A stretch of 64,000 nt of DNA from Tanypteryx hageni (Eukaryota > Arthropoda > Insecta > Odonata > Petaluridae): positions 193,386,370 to 193,450,369 of the forward strand of contig CM054115.1 in assembly GCA_028673005.1 (NCBI GenBank). The letters run 5' to 3'. The position numbers were made by a program, and so were the translations under genes. Within the stretch, counting starts at the first letter, position 1, and every line of letters starts with the position of its first letter. Of this stretch, positions 31,633 through 41,900 are shown piece by piece. Below the pieces are notes generated by a model, which ran no database searches, was not told the DNA's origin, and saw only the letters and a list, made by a program, of their open reading frames with translations.

Positions 31633-33636
31633 TTATCTTTTCCTATTATGATCTCTTATTGTCCTAGGGAAAAACGATCCTCTATATCGCTCCGTTCTAC
31701 AGTCGATCTCGCGAATCTTATCCTCACTGTCCTGCCTTCCGTTATACGTCGGGCTTCTGATAAGTCCTACTACCTCATTCGCTAGTCCCTCCGACATAAA
31801 TTTTTCCAGTAGTTTAATTCTAGCCTGCAGCCTACGTTCCTCTAACGATGTCCATTTCAGATTTTCTATTAATGATGTTACGCTTTGTTTACTATCGTAA
31901 TTCCTCTTTACAAATCTAGCTGCCCTGCGCTGAACCTTTTCTATCTCGTTAGTGAGTCCCTTTTCGTAAGGATCCCACACAGCTGAAGCATATTCGACCT
32001 GCGGTCGAACCAAGGATAAATAGCATAATTCTTTCACTTTTTCGGAGCTATTTCGAACTATTCTCCCTATAAAGGCCAGCTTTTTGTTAGCGGCACCTAT
32101 CAATCGGCGAATGTGGGTGTCCCACGAGAGATCACGATGGATCGTGACTCCGAGGTATTTAATCGAGTCTGAAACTGGAATCTCTACTCCGTCCAACGAA
32201 TAATTAATATCCAACGAGATACTCTTGGATTTCCATAAGATGAAGACGCAGTTTTTCTTTTGGTTTATCTCTAACTGCCATTCCTTACACCATACAGAAA
32301 TAGCTTCTAGGTCATTTTGGAGATACTGGTGGTCTTCCGGATTGCTTATTTCTCTATAGATGCCGTCCGCGAAAAGCCTAATTTTACTTCTGACTACTAA
32401 GCTGATATCGGTTATATAAATTAGAAATAATAATGGACCAATTACACTACCCTGCGGAACGCCAGAGACAACCTCCACTAAGTTCGAAGATTTCCCATCC
32501 AAAACAACATTCTGATTCCTATGATTTAAAAATTCACGGATCCAACTGACGATTTTAGAATTAACGCCTAAGGTTTCTAATTTCGTTATTAACTTCCTGT
32601 AAGCTACCTTATCAAAAGCTTTCCTAAAATCTACGAAGATGGCATCGACCTGCGTATTCTTTTCTCCGCTTCTCAGTAAACAATTAACAAAAAGACCGAG
32701 CTGAGTATCACGACCTACCTTTCCTGAAGCCGTGTTGACAATCATCTAACAATAAATTACTATCAAGAAATCGCATTATGTTGCTAACAAGTATATGCTC
32801 GAGAATCTTACACGATATCGAAGTTAAAGAAATCGGACTGTAATTTTTTGGGTTCTCCTTGTCTCCGCCCTTATGAATTGAGGTAACGTGCGCTAACCTC
32901 CAGTCGCTAGGGACCTCTGCGCGAGAAATGGATTTCTCGAAGAATATCCGAATAAAAGGTGCTATTTCTTCAGCTAATTCTTTTAAAACGCGAACAGGAA
33001 TTTCTTCGAGGCCAGTGGCTTTGTTATGTCTGATAAAACTTAATTGCTTTGCTATTCCCACCTCAGAAAATACTATATCGTCCATCAGGCCCCCCCTTAT
33101 TGCGGGTGCATAATGTACGCAATGGTTGCTGACGGCTGTGAATGCTTTTACAAAATGACCGTTTAACAGGTTGGCTTTCTCTACGCTATCATGAATACCG
33201 GCACACGAATCATTACGCAGGGAAGGTGTGTTAGAGACTCTACCTTGGACCTCTCTCGCATAGGACCAAGACGCTTTAGGGTCCTCCTTCAAATAATTAT
33301 TAATACCTTATTCCGGAAGTTAGTAACAGCCTCGCCCATAGTATTTCTCGCTTTAGCGCGGGATTTCTCATACGCCTGAACTTTAGTTGCTCTATATTCT
33401 TCGGATGATTTAGACGGCATATTTTTTATTTTCGCGTGGCTTATTCTCTGACGTCTATGCGCACTCCTAACTTGCTTATTGTACCAACGTGACTCTTTAT
33501 TGTCGACCTTCGATTTAATTGGAATGTACTTATCGATACTCTCTAGCATTATATCCTTGAATAGTTTCCATGACGACTCAGCACCTGATCGTTCGGTCAT
33601 ATCACGGAAACCAGGTAGTATTTCTCCTAGGCGCAC
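31633..33636 (-). pseudogene. CR1 ORF2 reverse transcriptase (copy B), active site deleted
   Basis: Three overlapping frames (33,636-33,289, 33,292-32,708 and 32,745-31,633) together match the reverse transcriptase of copy A. Breaks occur where one base is missing in the AATTATTAAT stretch near 33,299 and where bases are missing at the end of HGFRKGRS near 32,712. The catalytic loop reads LFADGIYRE in place of LFADDTVIYRE: a 6-base deletion near 32,364 removes the second active-site Asp. The copy is therefore catalytically dead independently of the frameshifts. Confidence 0.88.
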
Positions 33637-34635
33637 CTGAAGCTTGAAAAGTTTGCCCTAGCAAATATATTAAACTTTCTTTGAGGCTTAGGGTGCCTAT
33701 CGATTTTCAACTTACACTCTGCATATACGGCCAAATGATCACTTATTCCATCTTCAATGGTGACGTTTATTTTTTCTGGGACGTAAGTTGCTAATAAATA
33801 TAATATGTTTCCCGATCGCGTTGGCATTCTGACTACTTCAAGGAGAGAGTGCTCGCAGAATGTTTCGATTAATGCCTCACAGGATTCGCGTTCTTTACCT
33901 CTAGATTCGAAACATAGGTTTTCCTAATCAATTGAGTGTAAGTTAAAGTCACCACCGACTATAACGATTCCATCTTGATTTATCAGTCTAAGCTTTGATA
34001 GTTGTTTTTCGAGACTTAAAATACAATCTACACCAGCGTTAGGTGGCCAGTAAAACGAGCATATACACCTCTTTGGAGCCATCTTTACCTATGCGGCACC
34101 AAACACTCTCGATATCCTCGTCACTTATCGGAATCTCACTGCTATCGTACTTATCGCTAACCGCTATGAAAACTCCCCCGCCCGATCTATTAGCGCGATC
34201 TTTTCTATAGACACGATAGTCTCTAGGAAATATCTCCTGACTCTGAATCTCATCCGTTAACCATCTTTCTATGCCTATCACGAAGTCGGCATGCAGACTG
34301 CGAATAATATGCTCGAACTCAGCAATTTTCCTACGGATGCTGCGACAGTTCAGTACGACGACGTTTAATTTCTCACTATCACTTCGCATACTAATCTCAC
34401 CCTTGACTTTCTCTTCCACTCTAAAACTACATGCGCTCCCATCACAATCACTCCCACGACTGTATGGCGTCGCATCAAAATTGGAGTTGAGACCCGTCGC
34501 GCTCTTTACGGAACATTCTATCAATGACCTATCGCGAAATTGGTGCTGTATGTTACGCTCGGAGTATATTCTATCATTAGATAATATTTCGGGATTCTTA
34601 TCTTCTACAAACGCATCGATTATCCCCTGACCCAA
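33627..34635 (-). pseudogene. CR1 ORF2 endonuclease (copy B), frameshifted
   Basis: The frame follows copy A through LNVVVLNCRSIRRK, VIGIERWL (copy A has VIGTESWL; the catalytic Glu is kept) and GGGVFIAVSDKY. It shifts at about 34,060 after IGKDGSKEV, so the FYRTPN and GGDFNLHS blocks fall in other frames, and it reopens from 33,827 to 33,627 through ISDHLAVY. It ends with the same NFSSFRCA and stop as copy A at the junction to the reverse transcriptase. Confidence 0.8.
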
Positions 34636-34661
34636 AACCGACCTACACCCTGCCCTACTCT

Positions 34662-35693
34662 CTAGCCTAAAAAATCTCTACTGTGCTCGAGAATCCTACT
34701 CGCTACTCTCTGAGCCGATTCGGGTGTGTAGTGAACACCAGAGTGATCCAGTGGTGCCCTGCACGATTCCATATTCGGTCGTAGGTCGACGAAGTCCACT
34801 CCCAAGTCCCGACAGAAATTCCACAGCCTTCGGTTCAGACCTTCAACTCTACTCCAAACCTCAGAACCGCGGTCAATCCTAGGGACTATACTGCAGACAG
34901 TAAGCCGCACATCGGAACCCGGCTCCTCTCGGACACGAGCAACCTCAGAGGCCAAGTCCTTAAAAGAACTTAAAATCTCCTCGGACCCGCGCTTCGAGGC
35001 GTCGTTAGTCCCAACATGGGCCAACACCCGCAGCCGAGAGCAACCTGTCGCCACTACCGCTTCTCTCACCGTGTTGGTCACTTGCAGCACCGTGCCTCCT
35101 GATATACATCTGGAGAAGACCCGCTCTTCAACTCCCTCCCGGCGGGCACTGGATAACAGGGGTGCCATTACACGCCGAACGTTAGAGCTAACTAACACTA
35201 ACAACCCTTCCTTCCCAACCCGACTCCCCTTGGGCCCGGTCTCCATCGAAGAGACGGGAGTGGGTACGGGCTCAACGGCCGTGGAGTCGTCCTCCGACAA
35301 CACCTCGAACCTTTTACCGACAGGAAGGGGGTCCGCCGAATCATTCCCATCTCCCTGCCTCCTCAGCACCACCCCACAATCTCCCCGAGTGGATTTCACT
35401 CTCCACTCATCGGATTTCCCAGCCCGAGGACCCTCAGCCCGCGGTAAGAAGTCAGAATCATCCCCGATTGCTCTACCGGCTACCGCACCCAGGCGAACCC
35501 TGGCCGCCAATTTGGCACGGCGAGCTTTCGTGGATGACCCCGCACCCCCCACACGAACCAAGGCTGCCTCGGACCTTTTCACCCTCTGAAGTAGGTCCGA
35601 AACCACCCTCTCCTGCCCCGTGATTCGAGCCCTCATGGCCTCGCAACCAGCGGCGCACAAGAAGGAGGAAACGGGAGTCCTCGGTGAAGCCAT
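34662..35693 (-). CDS. CR1 ORF1 protein with SGNH esterase domain (copy B)
   Basis: An open 343-residue frame starting at the same ATG context as copy A (MASPRTPVSS). The coiled-coil-like segment, AHVGTND and the DHSGVH block are all kept. Block I reads LLVLVSSNVRRV, so the Gly before the catalytic Ser region has become Val, in addition to the family's lack of the GDS Asp. The frame is uninterrupted although ORF2 of this copy is dead. This shows either recent insertion or chance survival. Confidence 0.82.
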   Translation of the reverse strand: MASPRTPVSSFLCAAGCEAMRARITGQERVVSDLLQRVKRSEAALVRVGGAGSSTKARRAKLAARVRLGAVAGRAIGDDSDFLPRAEGPRAGKSDEWRVKSTRGDCGVVLRRQGDGNDSADPLPVGKRFEVLSEDDSTAVEPVPTPVSSMETGPKGSRVGKEGLLVLVSSNVRRVMAPLLSSARREGVEERVFSRCISGGTVLQVTNTVREAVVATGCSRLRVLAHVGTNDASKRGSEEILSSFKDLASEVARVREEPGSDVRLTVCSIVPRIDRGSEVWSRVEGLNRRLWNFCRDLGVDFVDLRPNMESCRAPLDHSGVHYTPESAQRVASRILEHSRDFLG

Positions 35694-35910
35694 CCTAAAC
35701 TTACCTAATTTATATACTAACGCAAAAGAATTACAATGTAAAAACAAAAGCTGAAATGGAATAAGGCTAAAGAATTTGGTCTGTTTTAAAGCGGGGACGC
35801 TCTTTGTGTAGCGTACGAGAAAGGGTCAAACGCAGGTATAAAGTGAAAGGCGTAAACAACACAAACAAGGTTAGATCACGCACAGGAGATGATTGTACCC
35901 AACAACGAAA

Positions 35911-36083
35911 AATACATCTACATCTTCATATTACCCTGCAAGTCACCTTGACGGTGGATGGCAGGGGGTGCCGCGCACCAAGTTCCTTACTAATTATTAT
36001 TCATTTATCTATTGTGGTCACGTATTGTCCTAGGGAAAAATGACTCCTTATACCTCTCCGTCCTACTATCTATTTCGCGAATA
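35911..36083 (-). mobile_element. Nested 5'-truncated CR1 tail (165 bp) inside CR1 copy B
   Basis: Copy A reads straight through this point. Copy B has 165 extra bases beginning with (CATCTA)n-like tail and the CR1 3' sequence (ccctgcaagtcaccttgacg, then gtggatggcagggggtg), ending in ctatttcgcg. AATA flanks both sides (35,911-35,914 and 36,080-36,083). The inserted sequence is a diverged relative of the copy A and B 3' ends, so a different CR1 subfamily member inserted here. Confidence 0.85.
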
Positions 36084-36449
36084 TAAATACCATGGAGCGT
36101 AAAAATAAAACAACAACAAATGTAACGAGAATATACTAATACACAACAACTACTATGATATAAATATTATTTTCTAAAGGGGAGAATGAAATTTCTAACA
36201 AGAAACTACGAGGCTAAAAAGTTAACTATTACGGTAGAGAAAATAAAAACTATAACGTGGATATTATAACAAAACTAATTACATACCTTAAACGAATGTT
36301 AAAAAAAATTACCGAAGGAAAACAATAGAATAAAGTAAATTGTTAGTTCTACTTATCACTACAGCTACTCTAGTCGCTCGAGGCTACGTAGGAGCTCGCA
36401 GGAGCAAGTGAAAGGCACGTCCGTTCACTTCGACAGCCAGGTAAAGACA

Positions 36450-36655
36450 AATAAGTTGAAAATGTAAACTAATTTAAAAATGAGTGCACCTATGTTTAGC
36501 ATTATGATATATTGCGATTTTTCAGATCTTGGTAGCGACCCCTAAATATTATTGAAAACTAACTTAATTTTACCAAAACTATTTTTTTAATAATGGAACA
36601 GATTCAAAACGTGCCCCCTCCAGTTTTCCAAAGCTTAAAAATAAGGACCACCCTA
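36450..36655. other. Short spacer
   Basis: Nothing recognised between CR1 copy B and the microsatellite cluster. Confidence 0.4.
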
Positions 36656-36758
36656 ATATATATATATATATATATATGGATGTCAACAAGGTGTTGGGAT
36701 GGGATCTGTTCTCTCTCTGTAGCTGATGAAGGAATAATTCCGAAAGCTTCTACGTTTG

Positions 36759-36817
<59 letters not shown>
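36656..36817 (+). mobile_element. Penelope-like/hammerhead repeat, copy P3 (short, between two TA tracts)
   Basis: Only about 84 bases (36,678-36,761) separate two TA microsatellites (36,656-36,677 and 36,762-36,817). The first part (atggatgtcaacaaggtgttg) matches the plus strand of the start of copy P4. The second part (ctgtagctgatgaaggaata onward) matches the minus strand of the other end of P4. The copy is therefore an inverted junction of the two ends of the element. It contains the best hammerhead core in the window. Confidence 0.65.
36718..36754 (+). ncRNA. Hammerhead-ribozyme-like motif (Penelope type)
   Basis: The RNA can be drawn with helix I TGTAG/CTACG (36,718-36,722 with 36,750-36,754, one G-U pair), core CTGATGA (36,723-36,729), helix II GGAA/TTCC closed by TAA (36,731-36,741), core GAAA (36,742-36,745), then GC and UU. 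Cleavage would be expected after U 36,749. The layout has almost no helix III, as reported for Penelope-associated hammerheads. One unpaired A (36,730) between the core and helix II is atypical. Self-cleavage is a prediction. Confidence 0.55.
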
Positions 36818-36819
<2 letters not shown>

Positions 36820-36829
36820 ATAAGTATTT

Positions 36830-37387
36830 TGACGAATTTGTTTGTTTATTTGTGCATTTATAAGGTAACAACTACAGAACGAAGAAGCAAGATGAAGGTG
36901 TCATTTTAACCGCAATAAAAAGCTAAGCAAAATGGGAGGGTTTTGAAAGCGATATGAACTATATTTTTCATTTATAACATGTTTTACTCTTTTAATTTTT
37001 CCCATTTAAATAACATGGGAATGAGCGTATTGTTGAATTAACAATCTACTTGACTACCCTTATAAAGAATACCCAATATTAAATAAAATAAATAGTATAT
37101 ACCTAAAATAAACAAAATTAGGGAAGAAAGAAACACTAAGATTATTCAAAGAATGGCAATCACCAAAAAAACTAAAATCTGGCTAATTATTTCAAAAGTT
37201 AAGTTGAAGACAGTTATAATGTGTAACTTAAATGCTTTCGTTCTCTAACATTTTTTTATGTATTCTTCATATTCTCTATACCTAGTAGACAGCAAAATGT
37301 TTTTCATTAACATTGAAAATGAATTCAGTGAAAGATATCTCCGATAGTACAATAAGAAAACTTCCAGAACAATTCTTTAATTTAGAC
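36830..37387. other. AT-rich spacer
   Basis: No gene or repeat recognised. Confidence 0.4.
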
Positions 37388-37686
37388 CAGGGGTGGGCAA
37401 ACCGCGGGTAGCGAGTCGCATGAGGCTCTTTCAAATTAGGTCGCGGCTCTTTTAAATTCACATTCAGAGACGTGTAAATGTTTTTACTACAGAGCACAGT
37501 GACGTACGGTAACTTGAGGCGTGGAGGGGATACATAAGAGGCATGTATTACATCTGAATTGCTTCGGATACAGGTTATGTTTGATTGTTCCTAAATTTAT
37601 GATTACTGAATGTGTACCATGCGGCTCTCAAACTTCTAAATATTATCGAATGCGGCTCCGAGGGTAAGTATGTTTGGCCACCCCTG
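37388..37686. mobile_element. hAT MITE (about 300 bp)
   Basis: The left end CAGGGGTGGGCAAAC pairs with the inverted right end CAGGGGTGGCCAAAC. Inside are phrases such as gcatgaggctctttcaaatt and tgcggctctcaaac, typical of short hAT derivatives. The flanking 8-mers (atttagac and ctctatgg) do not match, so no target duplication can be claimed. Confidence 0.75.
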
Positions 37687-37689
37687 CTC

Positions 37690-38035
37690 TATGGCGTCCA
37701 TTCCATTCGACCGCCGCTTGTTTAGCAGTTTGCAGGGCATTCTTCTCACGAGACAACTTAAATATCGAGTCTTATAAGTCACAGAATCAAAACGGAGTCG
37801 GTCACGAACCGATTGAACCGAATTTAGCGATATTCGTACCCTTTTGGTTGCGCGGAGCTCCATCTTTCTAGATAAGGGAAAATGAGGAGATAAATATGCG
37901 CATAGCCGTCTTTATTTGTTGGACAGCCTGGTTCGGAATCTACAATTGAGTCGACCGCTTTTTTCCCCCGAGCGCTTTCCCAAATCCATTCCCCAACTGA
38001 CCGTTCCCAGGCCCACTTCCTTTGTTAAGCAGAGA
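37690..38035. other. Spacer
   Basis: No gene recognised. Confidence 0.4.
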
Positions 38036-38039
38036 TGAA

Positions 38040-38240
38040 GGCCCCAGAGAGAGCGAGAGGGTCCAAGAGAGAGAGAGAGAGAAGGAGAGAGAGGGAGTGA
38101 GAGAGAGGGAGGGAGAGAGAGGGAGAGAGAGAGGGGGAGGGGGAGAGAGGGAGGGAAAGAGGGGGAAGGAGAGAGAGGGAGGGAGAGAGACGGAGAGAGA
38201 GAGAGAGAGGGAGAGAGAGGGAGGGAACGAGGGGGAAGAG
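38040..38240. repeat. (GA)n-rich purine tract
   Basis: About 200 bases of GAGAGA and GAGGGA with very few pyrimidines on the plus strand. Frames through it are Arg/Glu or Ser/Leu/Pro low-complexity artefacts. Confidence 0.95.
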
Positions 38241-38456
38241 TGTGTGGAATTGTAGAGTCGGTATTCTTCAAAACTCTCCCGAATAAATAAACGTCGAGTT
38301 CAAAAAATAAACATCTATTTCTACCAATTTTATTGTAATTTTAACCGTCTATATTCGTCTAAAATTTCTAGGGAAAATAAACGTCGATTTTCAGAAAAAA
38401 ATAAACGTCGAATTCTACCAAGCATAGTTATATGTTAATCCTCCTCTGAAAGAAGC

Positions 38457-38460
<4 letters not shown>

Positions 38461-38489
<29 letters not shown>
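38461..38489. repeat. (TA)n microsatellite
   Basis: About 29 bases of TA immediately before repeat copy P4. Confidence 0.97.
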
Positions 38490-38721
38490 ACAGCTTACGG
38501 AAAAGGAAAAGTAAAATGGATATATGGATGGCAACGAGATGTTGGGATGAGGAAGCCCAGTGAACACTCACCAATCGGACGACTTCAGGTTGGCGAGGCC
38601 CTGGGGATGTCGAAGCGATACATGTAAAAGAACACTAAGACAGCACAGAAACATCACAAACGTAGAAGCTTTCGGAGTTATTCCTTCTTCAGCTGCCGAG
38701 AGAGACATCTATATATTTATA
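38490..38721 (-). mobile_element. Penelope-like/hammerhead repeat, copy P4 (second subfamily)
   Basis: About 220 bases between a TA tract and a TG/GC tract. It has the same architecture as P1, P2 and P5 but is strongly diverged: ggaaaaggaaaagtaaaatg start, ggatggcaacgagatgttgg, donor-like TTGGTGAGTG on the minus strand (about 38,564-38,573), gtcgaagcgatacatgtaaa, and a hammerhead core at 38,670-38,692. On the minus strand the core is CTGAAGA, hairpin GGAATAACTCC, GAAA. Position 7 of the core (U or A) is known to be variable in hammerheads, so the core is intact. Helix I is only partly paired. Confidence 0.6.
38670..38692 (-). ncRNA. Hammerhead-like core in copy P4
   Basis: The minus strand reads CTGAAGA, A, GGA-ATAAC-TCC hairpin, GAAA, GC, TT. 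The conserved core bases are all present. The candidate helix I strands GGCAG and CTACG pair at three of five positions. It is probably a degenerate version of the motif at 36.7 kb. Confidence 0.4.
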
Positions 38722-38815
38722 TGCGTGTGTGCGCGTGTGCGCGTGTGCGCGTGTGCGCGTGTGCGCGTGTGCGCGTGTGCGCGTGTGCGCGTGTGCGCGT
38801 GTGTGCGTGTGTGCG

Positions 38816-38878
<63 letters not shown>
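38722..38878. repeat. (TGTGCGCG)n / (TG)n microsatellite
   Basis: About 100 bases of GTGTGCGC units grade into about 55 bases of pure TG. This alternating purine-pyrimidine tract is prone to form Z-DNA. It lies exactly between repeat copies P4 and P5. Confidence 0.97.
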
Positions 38879-38880
<2 letters not shown>

Positions 38881-39440
38881 ACTAAAGGAAAAGAAAAGGT
38901 AGTGATGAGGGTGGCAACAAGGTGTTGAGGGAAGCCCAGCGGACACTCACCAAGTTGAGGACCAAGCTGGCAGGCTGCTGGGGGCGTCGAAGAGACACGT
39001 AAAACACACGAACACAAAAACACACGCAAGCTTATCGGGCCTATGCCCTTCTTCAGCGAAAGAGTAACGTAAAGTGAAACACTGGGCGGGGAATGACAGG
39101 GTGATGTGGGAAGGTTGATGATTGGAGGAGGTGGGGAGTAAGAGGGGTGGATAGCCAATAAAGAGGGAGTGTGATGAGGTAGAGTGCGAATAGTTACAAA
39201 GTAACAAGGAGACATTGTAAGGGGGCTAATAGGGTTAGCGGAGGTTGAGGCCAGGCGGAGAGAAAGAGTCGAGAAGATGGATATGTGCTAGTTCCCAGTG
39301 TCGGAGAAGGGGGGCAGGAGTGTCATAGGGTAAAGCGCGAATAATCCTAACATTGTAGCAACTATTGAAGGGGACATTGTGGGTATTAGCATGTAATGCA
39401 ACTGGGAGGGGGCGTCTGAGAGAAACGCTAATCCGGTGAC
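38879..39440 (-). mobile_element. Penelope-like/hammerhead repeat, copy P5
   Basis: It starts at the end of the TG tract (TTAACTAAAGGAAAAGAAAAGG) and follows P1 closely, but lacks the 150-base block found in P1 at 13,490-13,640. The minus strand has donor-like CTTGGTGAGTGTCC (about 38,944-38,953) and the core CTGAAGAAGGGCATAGGCCC at 39,037-39,056 followed by GATAAGC. The helix II sequence (GGGC/GCCC) differs from that of P3 (GGAA/TTCC) while keeping its pairing. Confidence 0.62.
39030..39056 (-). ncRNA. Hammerhead-like core in copy P5
   Basis: The minus strand reads CTGAAGA, A, GGGC-ATAG-GCCC, then GATAA in place of GAAA, then GC TT. The extra U in the second core segment would be expected to weaken or abolish cleavage. 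Helix II is fully paired. Confidence 0.35.
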
Positions 39441-39444
39441 CGTT

Positions 39445-39454
39445 CATTTCTTTA

Positions 39455-39512
<58 letters not shown>

Positions 39513-39522
39513 TAAAGAAATG
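39445..39522. repeat. 78-bp palindrome with (TA)n centre
   Basis: CATTTCTTTAAGTTTA at 39,445-39,460 is the exact reverse complement of TAAACTTAAAGAAATG at 39,507-39,522, and the DNA between is pure TA. The right arm is the beginning of repeat copy P6, so the left arm is the same element end in the opposite orientation. Confidence 0.9.
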
Positions 39523-39582
39523 AAAAGGTAGTGATGAGAGTGGCAACAAGGTGTTGAAGGAAGCCCAGCGGACACTTACCAA

Positions 39583-39583
<1 letters not shown>
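39507..39583 (-). mobile_element. Penelope-like/hammerhead repeat, copy P6 (truncated)
   Basis: Only the first about 75 bases of the family are present (taaacttaaagaaatgaaaa through gatgagagtggcaacaagg to cggacacttaccaag). The sequence stops exactly at the donor-like CTTGGTAAGT and runs into the TA tract at 39,584. Confidence 0.6.

Positions 39584-39635
<52 letters not shown>
39584..39635. repeat. (AT)n microsatellite
   Basis: About 52 bases of alternating AT closing the microsatellite cluster. Confidence 0.97.
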
Positions 39636-39637
<2 letters not shown>

Positions 39638-40318
39638 TTGAAATTATCCGGCGTTACTCAGGTTTTTATGTTAAAACAAAAAATATCGAGGAAAATATGA
39701 GAATACTAACAAATAATGAAACCAGGTTAATATATACTGTAGTGCTTAATGGTGTGCAATATTTCTTAACTTCCCATCGTTTAACCCAAATAAATAAATT
39801 TTTCCTGCATCCTTTAAATTTGGCGACTGTATTTTTTATCAAATAATCAAAATAAACAATCGATGGAATCACTTTTAAAATATAGTTATTTCACTCAAAT
39901 TAAGTTCCAGTGGAAAGAAGTGCATGATATTATGTAGTCATGAAACTCAAAAACATTAAAAACTTGGGCAGGAATTGCAAGATCTGGGGATGCTTCCGCT
40001 GTAAACACGTTTGAAGATATATCAAATTAAGCTTATTGTTAGCCATACGTTATTCCATGCAAAAGCTGATTTTGTGGGTTTAATTTGTCACCGGAATATT
40101 TTTAAGAGAAGCCTACGAAACAAAATTAATTCCCGGACTTTGTAACCGAATTTGGCAATACATAAAATGTGTTGGTATGACATGGAAAGTGTTATTATAG
40201 TTTAATAAGCATAATTGACCTAATTGATGCATACAAATGTTCAGTTGAAAGGAAAGCAAAATGTACATATAAATGTTCAAGGGAGGAAGAGTTAGCAGTT
40301 ATAAATGGTGGTCTAAAT
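39636..40318. other. AT-rich spacer
   Basis: No gene recognised up to the hAT terminus at 40,319. Confidence 0.4.
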
Positions 40319-41900
40319 CAGGGGTCGGCAAACTTTTGAGACGGAAGAGCCAAACCTGTCCCTCACAACAATTTAAAAATTATTCCAGAGCCATAAATAT
40401 AATTTTACAAATAAGGAAAATTTAAAGTAATATTATAACAAGTTATAATATTAATTATATCTTTATTAAATGAAGAAAAATCACAAAAAAATCACACAAA
40501 ATATTACTCTCATTGGTTTTAATCAGTGTGAGCAATGCGCTTGCATTTCCTTAGAAAGTTTCTGTATGTCCGGTTTGTAACTAGTCATTTTTAATTTAAG
40601 GCACGATTCTAAGTTGGCATCAGTAATTTGGCTCCTCAATTTACATTTAATGAAATTCATGTTAGAAAACGATTGCTCACATAAATATGTAGACCCGAAG
40701 ATACTGAGAACACCAAATGCAAATTTTTCAACTCACGATATGAGTCCGAAAGACTATTCCAAGTATTGAAAATCATTGAGTCTGCCTTCTGTAGGTCTTT
40801 TATAGCAGTCTGCTTGTGCTGTGAAATCAGACTGCATTTTTCTTTTTCCAGTTCTTCTATTTCAGTACCAAGACGTACAAATTTGGAGCTCCATAAGTCT
40901 TTGCTTATCAAGTCCAGCAATTGTATTTCAAAATTAGCCGTGTCAATATCAAAAGGAGAAAATTTTAATTCCTTCACATTGACATTAAGAGGATTTTTAA
41001 TAAAAGCTAGAGTCGCTTTATCATTTCTGAATTCGTGAAACCTTTGAAGAAAAGATTCTCTCATGTTTAAAACTGCTGTCTTGAAATAATCTTTGTTAAT
41101 GAGGGCATTGTTTTCTCGGCGATGTTGAGACAAGTTTGGGAAATTAACTAAAGTTCCCCTCTCTAAATCTTCAGCGAACAGAATCAATTTCTTTTCAAAC
41201 GAAATAACTTCTTCTAGCATTGAAAAAGCAGTGTTTCCCTTGCCTTTTAGTTTACGATTGAGCTGATTCACTTGTGATGTAACGTCCACCATAAAGTACA
41301 ATTTTTGCAACCACTGATCTTCTGTAAATTCTGGATATTGAACAGCCTTGTTGTCGAGGAATAGTTTGATTTCATTTATGCAAGACGCAAAACGCTTTAG
41401 CATGTCGCCTCTGGAAAGCCATCGAACCCTGTTGTACTGGAGAAGATCTGTATACTCAGTCTCCAATTACCAATTCCATAATTTTACCAATTTCTTCTGG
41501 AAATCTTTGTGCAAAAAGTGCTTCCTTGTGGAGTATACAATAGAAAGTAATCACTTCATGATTAATTTTTCCTTTTAAAATTGAAACAAAACCCTTTTTC
41601 GCTCCCGTCGTACTTTTTGCACCATCGGTTGCAATTGACACAATTTTATTGAGTGGGATATGATTTTTTTCCATGCATTCAAGGACAGCATTTGCTATGT
41701 CCTCTCCACGCGTTTGACCCTTGAGTGTCAATAATCCCAGAAGTTCTTCTCTCGGGCCCTCAGATGATATATGGCGCACAAAAAGGGAAACTTGGGCTGT
41801 GTCCTTGATGTCACAAGACTCATCTACCGCAATTGATGAAGCTGAAGCTAATTTAACGTCTTCGACTTGTTGGTTGGTCACATTTGAGAACATTTTAGCT

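Larger units (their letters stand above)
31547..36449 (-). mobile_element. CR1 LINE copy B, near full length, inactive
   Basis: A second minus-strand copy of the same CR1 family, collinear with copy A from the (GTAGAT)n tail (31,547-31,560) to within a few bases of its 5' end (36,449). The flanks on both sides are unrelated to those of copy A, so the two are separate insertions and not a segmental duplication. It contains a nested 165-bp CR1 insertion at 35,915-36,079. ORF1 is open; the endonuclease and reverse transcriptase are broken by several small indels. Confidence 0.9.
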
